A stretch of 64,000 bases of DNA from Vibrio azureus (GTDB taxonomy: Bacteria > Pseudomonadota > Gammaproteobacteria > Enterobacterales > Vibrionaceae). This document shows positions 28,218-37,792 of this stretch, piece after piece. Position 1 is the first letter of the stretch; each line of letters begins with the position of its first letter. The stretch covers positions 2,170,001 to 2,234,000 of the forward strand of contig NZ_CP018616.1 of assembly GCF_002849855.1 (NCBI RefSeq). The letters are read 5' to 3'. The notes beneath the pieces were generated by a model that did no database searches, had not been told where the DNA came from, and saw nothing but the letters and a program-made list of their open reading frames with translations. Both the position numbers and the translations under genes were made by a program.

Positions 28218-29264
28218 TTAGTCATTCGGTTCATCATCATTCTCAAGCTCAGACATAATATCTTTGCCTAAAAATGCTAAATCGGTTTTCACTACGTGTG
28301 GACGCTCAATTTCTTGAGAAATCTGCACAGCCATCTTATCTTCAGAGCGCCCCATTTTGACTCGATAGGTCGGTAAATCTTCAATAAACATGGTGGCATG
28401 CTCTGGCATGTCAATTGGAATCACATCGCCGGGTTGCAGCTCCATGAGATCACGTAAAGAAATGTCTTTTTCTAGTAGGTTGACGCGGAAGTTCACCGGG
28501 CAATCCATAATTTCTTCTCTTAAAGCCGAACTCCAACGAACATCGGTTTCCATCTTATCGGACTGAACACCCGCATCGAGCAATTCACGAATCGGTTCAA
28601 CCATCGAATAAGGCATCACGACATGGAAATCACCACCACCGCCATCGACTTCAATATGAAATGAGCTGACCACAATTACTTCGGTGGGACTAACGATGTT
28701 TGCCATGCTTGGGTTAACTTCTGAATCCAGATATTCGAACTCCACCCCCATGACTGGCGACCAAGCCTCTTTGTAATCTTCAAAGACCGTTTTAAGCAAT
28801 AGTTGGATGATTCTTCGCTCTGTCGGGGTGAACTCACGCCCTTCAATTTTGGCATGGAAACGGCCATCGCCACCAAAGAAGTTCTCAACCAGAATAAAAA
28901 CTAGCCGCGCTTCCATGGTGATCAACGCTGTCCCTTTCAATGGACGAAAGCGAACCATATTCAGGCTAGTAGGTACATAAAGCGTGTTTTGGTACTCACC
29001 AAATTTCATCATTTGTACGCCGTTGATCGAAACCTCAGCCGTTTTACGCAACATATTAAACAGACTAATGCGCATATGACGAGCAAAGCGTTCATTAATC
29101 AGTTCAAGAGTCGGCATCCGTCCTCGAACTATTCTGTCTTGAGAAGAGAAATCGAAGTTTATTGCACCTTCTTTTTGCCCATCGCTGGCCTCGTCAATGT
29201 CATCAACATCATCAACACCGTGTAAGAGCGCATCTATCTCATCTTGGCTTAATAAATCAGTCAC
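28218..29264 (-). CDS. fliM: Flagellar motor switch protein FliM
   Basis: This 348-aa C-ring protein has the N-terminal CheY-P binding peptide (DLLSQDEIDALLHGV), a middle CheC-like domain with MPTLELINERFARHMRISLF and MKFGEYQNTLYVPTSLN, and a C-terminal SpoA domain (DISLRDLMELQPGDVIPIDM). It receives CheY-P and sets rotation direction. It lies between fliL and fliN. Confidence 0.97.
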   Translation of the reverse strand: MTDLLSQDEIDALLHGVDDVDDIDEASDGQKEGAINFDFSSQDRIVRGRMPTLELINERFARHMRISLFNMLRKTAEVSINGVQMMKFGEYQNTLYVPTSLNMVRFRPLKGTALITMEARLVFILVENFFGGDGRFHAKIEGREFTPTERRIIQLLLKTVFEDYKEAWSPVMGVEFEYLDSEVNPSMANIVSPTEVIVVSSFHIEVDGGGGDFHVVMPYSMVEPIRELLDAGVQSDKMETDVRWSSALREEIMDCPVNFRVNLLEKDISLRDLMELQPGDVIPIDMPEHATMFIEDLPTYRVKMGRSEDKMAVQISQEIERPHVVKTDLAFLGKDIMSELENDDEPND

Positions 29265-29271
29265 GTGTTAC

Positions 29272-29760
29272 CTATTGGATTACAAAATCTGTAAAAAGTA
29301 CTTTTTCAATTACTGGCTTGCCCACCGCGGTATTTAAGGCAGCTTTAATGTCTTCAGAGGCGCGGTCGCGCAATTCAATTCGCCCAGTTGGTGAACGCAA
29401 CTGAGCGACAGTCGCTGAAGCAAATGTTGACAACAGGGCACTTTCAATCAGTGGGGAGTGATATCTAGCTAGCTGTTCATTCTCACTACCACGTACCATC
29501 AATTGAGCATGAATTTGAACTAATCTATCGTGTTTATCGCCCGTTGCATTGAAAATAAAAGGCTGAGCCAGGTTAACATAAACAATCGGCTCTCCAACTG
29601 AATCCACCTGCGTGGGTTGCACAGAGTCGGAGGTTTCTGTCTCGTCAGAGCCCATCAAGAAGAAAGCGGCGCTACCGCCTCCGATGAGCAAGACCGCTAC
29701 CACAGCTAATATGATCAGTAGTTTTCCTTTTGAAGCGCCTGCTTTTTGCTGCTCTGCCAT
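29272..29760 (-). CDS. fliL: Flagellar stator-associated protein FliL
   Basis: This 162-aa protein has one N-terminal membrane helix (LLIILAVVAVLLIGGGSAAF) and a periplasmic stomatin-like domain ending VIEKVLFTDFVIQ. In Vibrio, FliL supports stator function at high load. It is seven bases before fliM within the fliK operon. Confidence 0.95.
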   Translation of the reverse strand: MAEQQKAGASKGKLLIILAVVAVLLIGGGSAAFFLMGSDETETSDSVQPTQVDSVGEPIVYVNLAQPFIFNATGDKHDRLVQIHAQLMVRGSENEQLARYHSPLIESALLSTFASATVAQLRSPTGRIELRDRASEDIKAALNTAVGKPVIEKVLFTDFVIQ

Positions 29761-29799
29761 GTTTATCTCGTTGTAATTCTGTGTTCGTGGGAAGTATTG

Positions 29800-31590
29800 T
29801 TACGCATAAAAGCTAATTCCATCACGGTTTGAAGGTACATTCAAATCCAGATTGACTTCGGCCTCAAAGTTTTCATCCGTCTGGCCAGAAAAGCGCCGCT
29901 CTTGAGCACCTGTTTGTTGAGAATCTGCCTGAGTATAGCCGTTCTGTTGCTGGCCACTGCTTTGCTGCTGGACAGAAGAATCTGCAAGCTGCATGCCTTG
30001 CTGAGCAAACATCTCCCTCAAACGAGGTAATGTTTGTTCAATCAATTCTCTCGCCTGTGGATTGGATACCGTAAAATGTACATTAGCTAAATCATTATTC
30101 ATTGCCATACGGATTTGCATTCGGCCTAACTCAGGCGGATCCAATCTGATGTCGAGGTTTTTGAGGTTTTTCGACATCATCATTTGAATTTTTTCAGAGA
30201 CCTGATCTTCAGCCATCTCTTTCGTCAGCAGGAGTGGTGATTGGACTTGCCCTGCTGCATCTATTTTGACTGCTGGCGATGTTAAACCAGTTTGTTGATT
30301 CACAAGCGACTGTAGCTGTCCAGCAAGGTTCGACTGAGAGTCCGGTTTCTCTGCGGCCTCTGATAAAGATTGTAGTCCACTCGCTGCCAAGCCATCTGCG
30401 GTTAATTTTTTACTCATCATATCGGTCGATAGCTTAAGCCCTTCTAATGATGGAGCATTGGCTGGGAATGAAACCGAATCTGGCAAAGGCATCATCGCAG
30501 ATTTATCTGCTTGAGCCTGCATGGTTGCAACTGGCGCTGTCTGATTTGCAGACGTTTGCCATTCATTATTTCCAGGAATGTTTGAAGGTGCCCCTGAAAC
30601 AGTAACCGATGAAGCGTGACGAGTTAACGCATCATTCAGGGCCAATCTGGTCTCATTTGGCAATGCACTCAATTGGGACAGGTTTTGTTCAGAAACATCA
30701 ATGGAGAGTTCACCCTTATTGATAGACTCTAATACTGCTTGTTCTTGATCAGATAAAAGCTGGCCTTGTCCTAGTTTGGCATCAATTGTTTCTAACATCT
30801 TTAACGCAGTAGCACTTGGTAAAGAAAGGGATTTATCTACATTACCCTGCTCTGACTTTGAAGCATGGCCTTCGGACAGTTCATCCGCAGCCAGTTCTGA
30901 TGTTTTATTCGCAGCAAGCGGAGAGTGCCAATCAATAGGAAGTGGTGTCTGTGTGACATCGTCATCAAAACTTAGATTTTCCGCCAAACCGTCATCATCG
31001 AGCTCTTCGCTTTTCAGTGTCTCTAGATTCGCTTCACCATCCATTACTGGCATATCTTGATCAAGAGGCAATGCCTTGCCGCCATTCATAACAGGCTTCT
31101 TGTTTTGTAGCGTCTGTGAAGCTTGTTGCAATTGACCAAGCAACTGCTTCCCTTCACCCATTACACTTTTTGCTGAATATTCAGCATTTTGCTCAGCGTC
31201 TGCTGAACTCAAGCTTGAAGGTAAAAGTTCTGTATCCGACCCCTCTAGAGCCGTGGCGGGGAGCTCATCTTGGCTAAATGCCACATTCTCATTCGTATTC
31301 TTGCCCGCTACGAGTTCATCGCTATCCTCTGAAGTGATAGACTTTTCTGCCGAAGGCTCATCTACAGCGTGTAAAGCTTCATCCCCTTCAACTGACTTAA
31401 CCGATTCTGGACGCTGAGAGCTCGGGTTTGAATGTGCTCGGACTTTTTCTGTTTCTTGCGAACCACTAAACACACCCGCTAAAGTCTCAAAAAAGCCTTT
31501 TTTTTCTGTAGGTTCAGAGACAGTTTTAGCTACAGCATCAGACCCTGATGTTTTCGTGGTAGCAGACGCATTCGACATATTCACATTCAT
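29800..31590 (-). CDS. fliK: Flagellar hook-length control protein FliK
   Basis: This 596-aa protein has a long, low-complexity, Ser/Glu/Ala/Gln-rich N-terminal region (the molecular ruler) and a compact C-terminal domain with NLDIRLDPPELGRMQIRMAM, a Flg_hook-type signature. The C-terminal domain interacts with FlhB to stop hook growth. It is long for the family, mainly in the N-terminal half. A sigma-54 promoter lies about 150 bases upstream, so it heads the operon fliKLMNOPQR-flhB. Confidence 0.93.
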   Translation of the reverse strand: MNVNMSNASATTKTSGSDAVAKTVSEPTEKKGFFETLAGVFSGSQETEKVRAHSNPSSQRPESVKSVEGDEALHAVDEPSAEKSITSEDSDELVAGKNTNENVAFSQDELPATALEGSDTELLPSSLSSADAEQNAEYSAKSVMGEGKQLLGQLQQASQTLQNKKPVMNGGKALPLDQDMPVMDGEANLETLKSEELDDDGLAENLSFDDDVTQTPLPIDWHSPLAANKTSELAADELSEGHASKSEQGNVDKSLSLPSATALKMLETIDAKLGQGQLLSDQEQAVLESINKGELSIDVSEQNLSQLSALPNETRLALNDALTRHASSVTVSGAPSNIPGNNEWQTSANQTAPVATMQAQADKSAMMPLPDSVSFPANAPSLEGLKLSTDMMSKKLTADGLAASGLQSLSEAAEKPDSQSNLAGQLQSLVNQQTGLTSPAVKIDAAGQVQSPLLLTKEMAEDQVSEKIQMMMSKNLKNLDIRLDPPELGRMQIRMAMNNDLANVHFTVSNPQARELIEQTLPRLREMFAQQGMQLADSSVQQQSSGQQQNGYTQADSQQTGAQERRFSGQTDENFEAEVNLDLNVPSNRDGISFYA

Positions 31591-31737
31591 ATAAAAACTC
31601 TTGTTATCAGGCGTACAACTCGTTTCGTTAAGATAACGTTTAAGGTCAAAGGTTATATAAACTCAAACTCAAAGAGTAAGAGGTAACGTAAGACTCAGCA
31701 TAAATTACTTTTCTTGCAAAGATCTGAGTAGATTTAA

Positions 31738-31753
31738 AGCAATAATCACGCCA
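31738..31753 (-). promoter_or_regulatory. Sigma-54 promoter upstream of fliK
   Basis: On the minus strand TGGCGTGATTATTGCT matches TGGCACG-N4-TTGCW with GG and GC 12 bases apart and a perfect TTGCT box. It lies about 150 bases upstream of fliK and fits the FlrC-dependent class of Vibrio flagellar genes. Confidence 0.8.
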
Positions 31754-31817
31754 ACTTATAAAACCAACCAAGAGTGCAATCAAAGCAAGTTAAGTTATCT
31801 CTATAGTTTCAAGGTGT

Positions 31818-31869
31818 ATGTCTAAGTGGTCTCACTTTGAATCAAGCATCTTTAGGTCACTTGGGTATA
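31818..31869. repeat. Vibrio intergenic repeat, copy 4 (right arm)
   Basis: TCACTTTGAATCAAGCATCT followed by TTAGGTCACTTGGGTATA matches the right end of copy 1. The left arm is missing. It directly follows fliJ. Confidence 0.65.
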
Positions 31870-31874
31870 TGCCA

Positions 31875-32315
31875 TTAAGCACGAGGTTTCCGGCTATAAA
31901 GAAGAGTGGAAAATTCATCCATTTGTTTCTGTTCGATCTTGGCTTGTTCCGTTTGCTCTTTTTTGATGCGTTTTTCAACCATCCATTCGTAAGATTTCCG
32001 CTCTTTACGCATACTGAGCCAATAATCCTGACAATTCACCACTTGTTCCTTGAAATGCTGCTCAGCTTCTTTTTGTTTCGATAACGTCTCATCAAGCTGG
32101 GTAAGAAATCGATTTAAATGACTGTATTGACTTGCTGTAAGGCCTTCTCTGCCCCGGTCAACCAACTGCTGACAATAGTCCAAGCGGTACTGTTCGATTT
32201 GCTTTAGCTGAAGATAATAACCGTCAAGCTCAGAACGAGCTTTATTCAAAGCAAGTAAGGCTTGTTCCTCACGCTCCTTAGCCTGTTCGAGTAAAAACAT
32301 CATGGTATTAGTCAC
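31875..32315 (-). CDS. fliJ: Flagellar export chaperone-like protein FliJ
   Basis: This 146-aa, almost entirely coiled-coil protein is rich in Glu, Gln and Lys. It resembles the FliJ stalk that couples the FliI ATPase to FlhA. Features include LEQAKEREEQALLALNKARS and QYSHLNRFLTQLDETLSKQK. It is 12 bases after fliI and ends the fliEFGHIJ operon. The start could also be Met5. Confidence 0.9.
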   Translation of the reverse strand: MTNTMMFLLEQAKEREEQALLALNKARSELDGYYLQLKQIEQYRLDYCQQLVDRGREGLTASQYSHLNRFLTQLDETLSKQKEAEQHFKEQVVNCQDYWLSMRKERKSYEWMVEKRIKKEQTEQAKIEQKQMDEFSTLLYSRKPRA

Positions 32316-32327
32316 GATTCACCTCAA

Positions 32328-33647
32328 CTAGCCACTCAGAATGCTCTTGAGCATATTAACGCACATGTCATAAGGCACAGACTCTTTCATGCGTTGCTGT
32401 AAGAACTCATCTAATTTAGGTTTAAGCGTAAAGGCACCATCAATCGCAGGATCGGTTCCCGGCTTATAGGCTCCAATAGACACCAAATCTTGATTTTTAC
32501 GACAAATCGACAGAACCTGGCGTACCGCTTTCGACATAATCACATGTTCTTCAGTGGTAATTTGCGGCATCACACGGCTCACCGATTTTTCCACATCAAT
32601 CGCAGGGTAATGACCTGCATCAGCCATTTCACGAGATAATACAATGTGTCCATCAAGAATGGCACGAGAGGCATCAGCAATAGGGTCTTGTAGGTCATCC
32701 CCTTCAGTCAAGACCGTAAAAAAAGCCGTAATCGAACCCTGCTCAGGGCCACCATTACCCGCCCGTTCAACAAGTGCTGGTAGCTTAGCAAACACCGAGG
32801 GTGGGTAACCTTTTGTCGCCGGAGGCTCACCCACTGATAACGCAATTTCGCGCTGAGCTTGGGCGAAACGAGTCAATGAATCCATCAATAACAGTACATC
32901 TAAACCTTGATCACGGAAGTACTCTGCTAAGGTAAGGGCAGTCTGACACCCTTTTAAGCGCATTAATGGGGAAGCGTCCGCTGGCGCGGCAACGACCACC
33001 GAACGACGACGCCCCTCTTCTCCTAAGATCTCTTCAATAAACTCTTTGACTTCTCGACCACGCTCACCAATGAGTCCAACAACAACGACTTGAGCTGTCG
33101 TTCCTCGTGTCATCATGCCAAGCGTCACCGATTTACCCACACCTGAACCAGCAAACAGACCAATTCTTTGACCTTTGCCGACCGTCAATAAACCGTTTAT
33201 CGCTTTAAGGCCAACATCCAATGGTTCAGAGATAGGTTTACGAGCCAATGGATTGATAGGCACAGCGTTAAATGAAGCACGATGGTCCGTGTAAATAGGC
33301 CCAAGACCATCCAGCGGGTTTCCCACACCGTCAATGACACGACCGAGTAACTCCATACCAACAGGAAGCCCGGCATCACTGGTTAATGGTGTCACTTTCG
33401 CCCCGGGTAAAATGCCCGTAATTTGCTCACTTGGCATAAGAAACAGATTCTCGCCAGAAAAGCCAACCACTTCCGCTTCCATTTGTCCAGACATCGTCTC
33501 GACTAAGCACAAGCTGCCAATAGGAGCTCGACAACCCGTCGCTTCTAAGGTTAAACCAACAACACGCACCAATTTGCCAGAGGCAACAGGACGAACCGTT
33601 AACCCTTCAACTTTATAGTTTTTGAGTCGCTCAGCCAACGCGATCAT
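32328..33647 (-). CDS. fliI: Flagellar export ATPase FliI
   Basis: This 439-aa F1-beta-like ATPase has Walker [37 protein letters not shown], Walker [21 protein letters not shown] and the [14 protein letters not shown] segment. It unfolds and delivers export substrates with FliH and FliJ. It is three bases after fliH. Confidence 0.97.
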   Translation of the reverse strand: MIALAERLKNYKVEGLTVRPVASGKLVRVVGLTLEATGCRAPIGSLCLVETMSGQMEAEVVGFSGENLFLMPSEQITGILPGAKVTPLTSDAGLPVGMELLGRVIDGVGNPLDGLGPIYTDHRASFNAVPINPLARKPISEPLDVGLKAINGLLTVGKGQRIGLFAGSGVGKSVTLGMMTRGTTAQVVVVGLIGERGREVKEFIEEILGEEGRRRSVVVAAPADASPLMRLKGCQTALTLAEYFRDQGLDVLLLMDSLTRFAQAQREIALSVGEPPATKGYPPSVFAKLPALVERAGNGGPEQGSITAFFTVLTEGDDLQDPIADASRAILDGHIVLSREMADAGHYPAIDVEKSVSRVMPQITTEEHVIMSKAVRQVLSICRKNQDLVSIGAYKPGTDPAIDGAFTLKPKLDEFLQQRMKESVPYDMCVNMLKSILSG

Positions 33648-33650
33648 GAG

Positions 33651-34457
33651 TTACTCATTACCTTGGTGGCGGTTAGCTTCACAGAAGCTGTTTAACACAC
33701 TTTTGATACGATCTTCCATACGGTAGTTGATACTGGATTCGCCCGCTTCAATTTGAACATCACCTCGATTAAGTGAAGGCTCTGAAACTAAAGACCAACT
33801 GCGACTCTCAAGTTCACTTTCACCATAGGCAGTGCGGATAATATCAATGTCTTCAGGGTGCAAATGCAGTGTGATTGGATGGCCGGATATAGGCAGTGCG
33901 TCTACCGATTGTTTTACTGTGTCAAGGATGATTTGTGGATTGGTTTGAGCTTCAACATGCACAACTTCTTTGGCGAGACACAACACCATATCTACCAGCT
34001 GCTTTTCAACTTGTGCATTCATCAGTTCTAAAGGTTGAGCAAACTGATCGGCCAATTTAATCAACGCTTCAACTTGCTGCTGAATCGTTTCTTGTCCGGC
34101 TTGGACTCCTTCTTCTTTGCCTACCTCAAAACCTTCGCTATGCCCATCTTTCAAGCCTGCTTCTTTACCTTTATCGTAACCTTGCTTAAATCCGGCTTCT
34201 TGGCCTTGATGTAGCCCTTCTTGATAGGCACCTTGCTTAATCAGCTCAATTTGTTCTTCGGTAAGTGCGAGTACTTGCTCTTCTTCTGGTTGCTCGGCTT
34301 CTGGGACCCAACTTGGGTCGTAGTTGAACGCTGTTTCCTTGGCCTGACTCGCTTTCGGATCAGCATAATCCGGTAGCCCCCAACGTTTAGGCTCAATCAT
34401 CGCATCATCTTCGTCTGGACGGATAAATCCGCGTTTTCTATCGCCAGCCATGTTCAA
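33651..34457 (-). CDS. fliH: Flagellar export regulator FliH
   Basis: This 268-aa protein has the FliH glycine-repeat helix: YQEGLHQGQEAGFKQGYDKG continuing with further G-x3-G steps to about residue 120. A C-terminal domain resembling the F1 delta subunit ends in EAGESSINYRMEDRIKSVL. It binds FliI and FliN and regulates the ATPase. An 82-bp spacer with a repeat-derived hairpin separates it from fliG. Confidence 0.94.
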   Translation of the reverse strand: MNMAGDRKRGFIRPDEDDAMIEPKRWGLPDYADPKASQAKETAFNYDPSWVPEAEQPEEEQVLALTEEQIELIKQGAYQEGLHQGQEAGFKQGYDKGKEAGLKDGHSEGFEVGKEEGVQAGQETIQQQVEALIKLADQFAQPLELMNAQVEKQLVDMVLCLAKEVVHVEAQTNPQIILDTVKQSVDALPISGHPITLHLHPEDIDIIRTAYGESELESRSWSLVSEPSLNRGDVQIEAGESSINYRMEDRIKSVLNSFCEANRHQGNE

Positions 34458-34490
34458 CCTACCCTCTCAATTTAGCAAATACGTCGTGTT

Positions 34491-34523
34491 TAAACCCAAG
34501 TAACCTCAAGATACTTGGGTTTA
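34491..34523. repeat. Vibrio repeat, copy 5 (solo palindrome inside the fliG-fliH gap)
   Basis: TAAACCCAAGT, an 11-base middle and ACTTGGGTTTA make an 11-bp perfect stem built from the ends of the Vibrio repeat with no interior left. It lies in the operon between fliG and fliH and would form a hairpin in the mRNA. It has no T-run. Confidence 0.75.
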
Positions 34524-34539
34524 AATTATTAGAGAATAA

Positions 34540-35595
34540 TTACAAGAACTCATCGGCACCGCCAGACAGCATCAACTCTCCGCTGTCTGACATTCGGCGA
34601 GCAATGGATAAGATTTCTTTCTGTGCAGCTTCGACATCTGCCACACGGACAGGTGGCATAGCTTCAATATCATCTCGCATCATATCAGCTGCACGTTTAG
34701 ACATGTTTTTGAACACTTTTTCACGTAATGTCTCATCGGCACCTTTCAGTGCTTTTTGCAACACATCTTGCGGAACATCACGCAGCAATTTTTGAATACC
34801 TTGATCGTCGACTTCGACTAAGTTCTCGAACACGAACATTAGATCTTGAATTTGTATTGCCATGTCTTCGTCTTGATCGCGAATTTGCTCCATCAAAATG
34901 CCTTCGACATTGTTGTCCATGTAGTTCATGATTTCGGCGGCGGCTTTTAAGCCACCAATCTTGGCTGCTTGCGCACCGGCCTGACCGGCAAACTGCTTTT
35001 CCATGATCTCGTTGAGTTCTGCGAGAGCCGATGGCTGAACTTCTTCTAAGTTGGCAATTCGCATCATTAGATCGAGACGAACACGCTCAGGGAATTGAGA
35101 AAGAATTTCTGCCGATTGATCGGCTTCTAAATAGGAAAGTACAATTGTTTGAATCTGAGGGTGTTCGTTGACAATAATGGTGGCAACTTGTCGAGGATCC
35201 ATCCACTTGAGTGAATCTAACCCTTTTGAACCCGTGCCCAATAAAATCTGGTCGACAAGATTGTTCGCTTTATCTTCACCTAAAGCCGCCACTAATGCAT
35301 TACGCATAAAGTCTTCACTGCCCATGCCAATATTGGTGTATTTCTGAATATCTTCCAAAAATGCACGATGCACAGCCGAGACTTTATTTTGGCTTAAATC
35401 TTTGGCTCGAGCCATAGCACTGCCGACACGCTGAACTTGTTTTGGCTCCAAATGGCGAATGATCCCAGCCGCATCATTTTCATTTAGGCTAAGCAATAGA
35501 ATCGCTGCTTTTTCTTCACCCGTCATGGTTGAAGCATCAAATTCTACTGGCGTACCTGCGCCATTTTCTTCTTGTGATACAATATCGTTAGCCAT
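34540..35595 (-). CDS. fliG: Flagellar motor switch protein FliG
   Basis: This 351-aa C-ring protein engages the stator. It has N-terminal (MTGEEKAAILLLSLNENDAA), middle (EHPQIQTIVLSYLEADQSAE, the EHPQ motif) and C-terminal (MFVFENLVEVDDQGIQKLLR, charged residues contacting PomA) parts. The open frame starts two codons earlier, at 35601. I chose the ATG at 35595 because the conserved start is MANDIVSQE and 351 aa equals the length I recall for V. alginolyticus FliG. It overlaps the fliF stop. Confidence 0.96.
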   Translation of the reverse strand: MANDIVSQEENGAGTPVEFDASTMTGEEKAAILLLSLNENDAAGIIRHLEPKQVQRVGSAMARAKDLSQNKVSAVHRAFLEDIQKYTNIGMGSEDFMRNALVAALGEDKANNLVDQILLGTGSKGLDSLKWMDPRQVATIIVNEHPQIQTIVLSYLEADQSAEILSQFPERVRLDLMMRIANLEEVQPSALAELNEIMEKQFAGQAGAQAAKIGGLKAAAEIMNYMDNNVEGILMEQIRDQDEDMAIQIQDLMFVFENLVEVDDQGIQKLLRDVPQDVLQKALKGADETLREKVFKNMSKRAADMMRDDIEAMPPVRVADVEAAQKEILSIARRMSDSGELMLSGGADEFL

Positions 35596-37330
35596 TTTCA
35601 TTCATCCAATTTTTCACTACTTGCGCAGCAAGTTCAGGTTCATTGGCAACCAAGGCTCGAACCGCTTTTAACACATCTTCGTCTTTGTGAAGATTTGGTA
35701 AATCAATGCTAGATCCAAATTCAAACAGTTCACCGCTCTCAATATCACTGCCAATGAGGCTGGTTTCACCATCAGCTCCAATAGGTAAACCATCTGGACC
35801 ATACATCTCTTCATCGTCATCGCTTGCTGGATTGAGCAGTTTCTTAAGGGCAGGACGAACCAGAACCAATACGACAACAATAATCACCAGTGCACTTGCA
35901 AACCAACGTACCCACTCACCAAATTGAGGATGTTCCCAAATAGGCGGTTCGGTAAGCGTTTCCATTTCTGGCTCAGCAAATTTCACACTTAAAACGTTTA
36001 ATAAGTCTCCGCGACTTTCATCAAACCCAATTGTACCAATCAATACTTGTCGAATGGCGTTAATCTCTGCTTCTGACATAGGCGCATAAGTGACATCCCC
36101 CGTTTCTGGATTAACACTACGCCGTTCTTTGATCGCGACAGAGACCGTTTGACGATCTAATGTTCCTGTCTGTTTACGCTCATGACTGATGGTCGTATCG
36201 AGTTCAAAATTACGAGTGGACTCTTTGCGTACCGAGCCCTGGCCCATGACGGAGCCGTCTTTCATTTGCGCAACATCTTGTGGAATAGAAGCATCCGCAG
36301 GTGGCTGATTGCTCAACGCTCCAGGGATTCCTGCCACCATATTGCCGTTGTTGTAATCTTCTAATGCATATTCACTGCGAGTCGCTGGAGTATTAGGGTC
36401 AAATTTCTTTCGAGTTTGTTCAACAGCACTGAAGTCCATTTGAATATCAACTTGCGCGGTATAATTGCCGTACCCTAGGATAGGTAAAAGCACAGAGTCG
36501 ATTTTCTCACGCAAAGCCTGTTCTTGGCTACGCTCCATTTCTTGTTCTTTACGGCGCGCGGCTGAGGCAGGGTCCTGAGAGCCAGAGCTCAATAATCTTC
36601 CGTGCTGATCCGTTACCGTTATCCTTGAGGTTTTCATCCCTGGAACTGCACTGGCAACCATATCAACAATAGAGTCGACTTCTTGCTGCTTTAAATTTGC
36701 GCCGGTTGATAGGGTTAAAAAGACCGAAGCAGAGGCTTCTTGGTTGTGACGAACAAAGACACTTCGTTTGGGCAACGCTAACAAAACTCGCGCTTTACGC
36801 ACTTGTTTCATTTCTTCAATGGCTTCTGCTAGCTGACGTTCGCGACTCAATTTTAAACGTTCTTGCTCAAGACGTTGAGAGACACCGAAGCCCATATCTT
36901 GCAACAAGATATCATCACCGGCATCAGTAGCCTGATTGACACCAGCACGAACCATCGCCAATTTAATAGAGTTATATTCACTCGATTCAACAGAAACCGT
37001 ATTACCATCTAACTTGTAATCAATGTGTTGTTGGTCAAGATAGTCTAAGACCGGGATAAGCTCTTCGGTATCGTAAGCGCCCAATGGACGCATTTCTGGT
37101 TCTTTGACCCAAAAAAACAGCATCACAATTAAAGCAACACAAATAGAGATGGAAAGAACAAGTACGACTTGCCTTAAAAGGTCAAGATCGCCGACAGCCA
37201 TATCAAATTTTGAGGCACTTCGCTCTTCGATATCGGTATTTTGGCTTTGTATATCTGAGTCTGTGTGGCTGACTAATGAGCCATCCGTGCCACCTTCCGT
37301 GACAGTTAAATCTGTAGACTTGTCGGCCAC
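35588..37330 (-). CDS. fliF: Flagellar MS-ring protein FliF
   Basis: This 580-aa MS-ring subunit has two membrane helices (VVLVLSISICVALIVMLFFW and WFASALVIIVVVLVLVRPAL) around periplasmic ring-building motifs. The first of these motifs contains IPVLDYLDQQHIDYKLDGNT, and SRERQLAEAIEEMKQVRKAR follows. The C-terminal tail (VRALVANEPELAAQVVKNWM) binds FliG. The length matches the 580 aa I recall for V. alginolyticus FliF. It follows fliE by 15 bases. Confidence 0.97.
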   Translation of the reverse strand: MADKSTDLTVTEGGTDGSLVSHTDSDIQSQNTDIEERSASKFDMAVGDLDLLRQVVLVLSISICVALIVMLFFWVKEPEMRPLGAYDTEELIPVLDYLDQQHIDYKLDGNTVSVESSEYNSIKLAMVRAGVNQATDAGDDILLQDMGFGVSQRLEQERLKLSRERQLAEAIEEMKQVRKARVLLALPKRSVFVRHNQEASASVFLTLSTGANLKQQEVDSIVDMVASAVPGMKTSRITVTDQHGRLLSSGSQDPASAARRKEQEMERSQEQALREKIDSVLLPILGYGNYTAQVDIQMDFSAVEQTRKKFDPNTPATRSEYALEDYNNGNMVAGIPGALSNQPPADASIPQDVAQMKDGSVMGQGSVRKESTRNFELDTTISHERKQTGTLDRQTVSVAIKERRSVNPETGDVTYAPMSEAEINAIRQVLIGTIGFDESRGDLLNVLSVKFAEPEMETLTEPPIWEHPQFGEWVRWFASALVIIVVVLVLVRPALKKLLNPASDDDEEMYGPDGLPIGADGETSLIGSDIESGELFEFGSSIDLPNLHKDEDVLKAVRALVANEPELAAQVVKNWMNENG

Positions 37331-37345
37331 ATTGATTACCTAATA

Positions 37346-37657
37346 TTATACTGGCATATTCATGAGGTCTTTGTAGGCCTCAACGAGCTTATTACGAATT
37401 TGAACAGTGGCATCAAAAGCCACACTGGATTTGTTACGGGCAATCATGACATCTGAGAGTGAAACATCAGCATCACCTCGGTCAAAACGAGTTTGTAAAT
37501 CACCAGACGTTTTTTGAAGTGAGTTAACGTTGTTGATTGCTTTTGTTAGCAAATCACCAAAATCCGCTCCAACCTTTGCACCAGTTGCAACAGGAGTGGT
37601 GTTCGTTGCCTCAACCATCATTGTCCGCATTTCAGCCTGAATGGCATCAATTTTCAT
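37346..37657 (-). CDS. fliE: Flagellar hook-basal body protein FliE
   Basis: This 103-aa protein is the first gene of fliEFGHIJ and links the MS ring or export gate to the rod. Conserved features are FGDLLTKAINNVNSLQKTSG, DVSLSDVMIARNKSSVAFDA and QIRNKLVEAYKDLMNMPV. The open frame starts at 37696, but that is almost at the predicted transcription start. ATG 37657 has GGAG five bases upstream and gives the usual FliE start. Confidence 0.95.
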   Translation of the reverse strand: MKIDAIQAEMRTMMVEATNTTPVATGAKVGADFGDLLTKAINNVNSLQKTSGDLQTRFDRGDADVSLSDVMIARNKSSVAFDATVQIRNKLVEAYKDLMNMPV

Positions 37658-37709
37658 ATTTACTCCAACGTCAAAAATTTGACCACAAGAAATCATAGTC
37701 TATAGATAA

Positions 37710-37725
37710 AGCAACTACCATGCCA
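37710..37725 (-). promoter_or_regulatory. Sigma-54 promoter upstream of fliE
   Basis: On the minus strand TGGCATGGTAGTTGCT is an excellent match to TGGCACG-N4-TTGCW. The predicted start site is about 40 bases before the fliE ATG. It should drive fliEFGHIJ. Confidence 0.85.
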
Positions 37726-37792
37726 TAAAAAATTACTTTGCTGGCTTTATTCTCTCTTTGTTACACGAACAGAAACGTGATACCAAAATAAA

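Larger units (their letters stand above)
31591..31874. other. fliJ-fliK intergenic region
   Basis: This is 284 bp with a sigma-54 promoter for fliK (31738-31753) and a right-arm copy of the Vibrio repeat just after fliJ. I see no ordinary terminator after fliJ; the repeat arm is the only structured element there. Confidence 0.6.
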
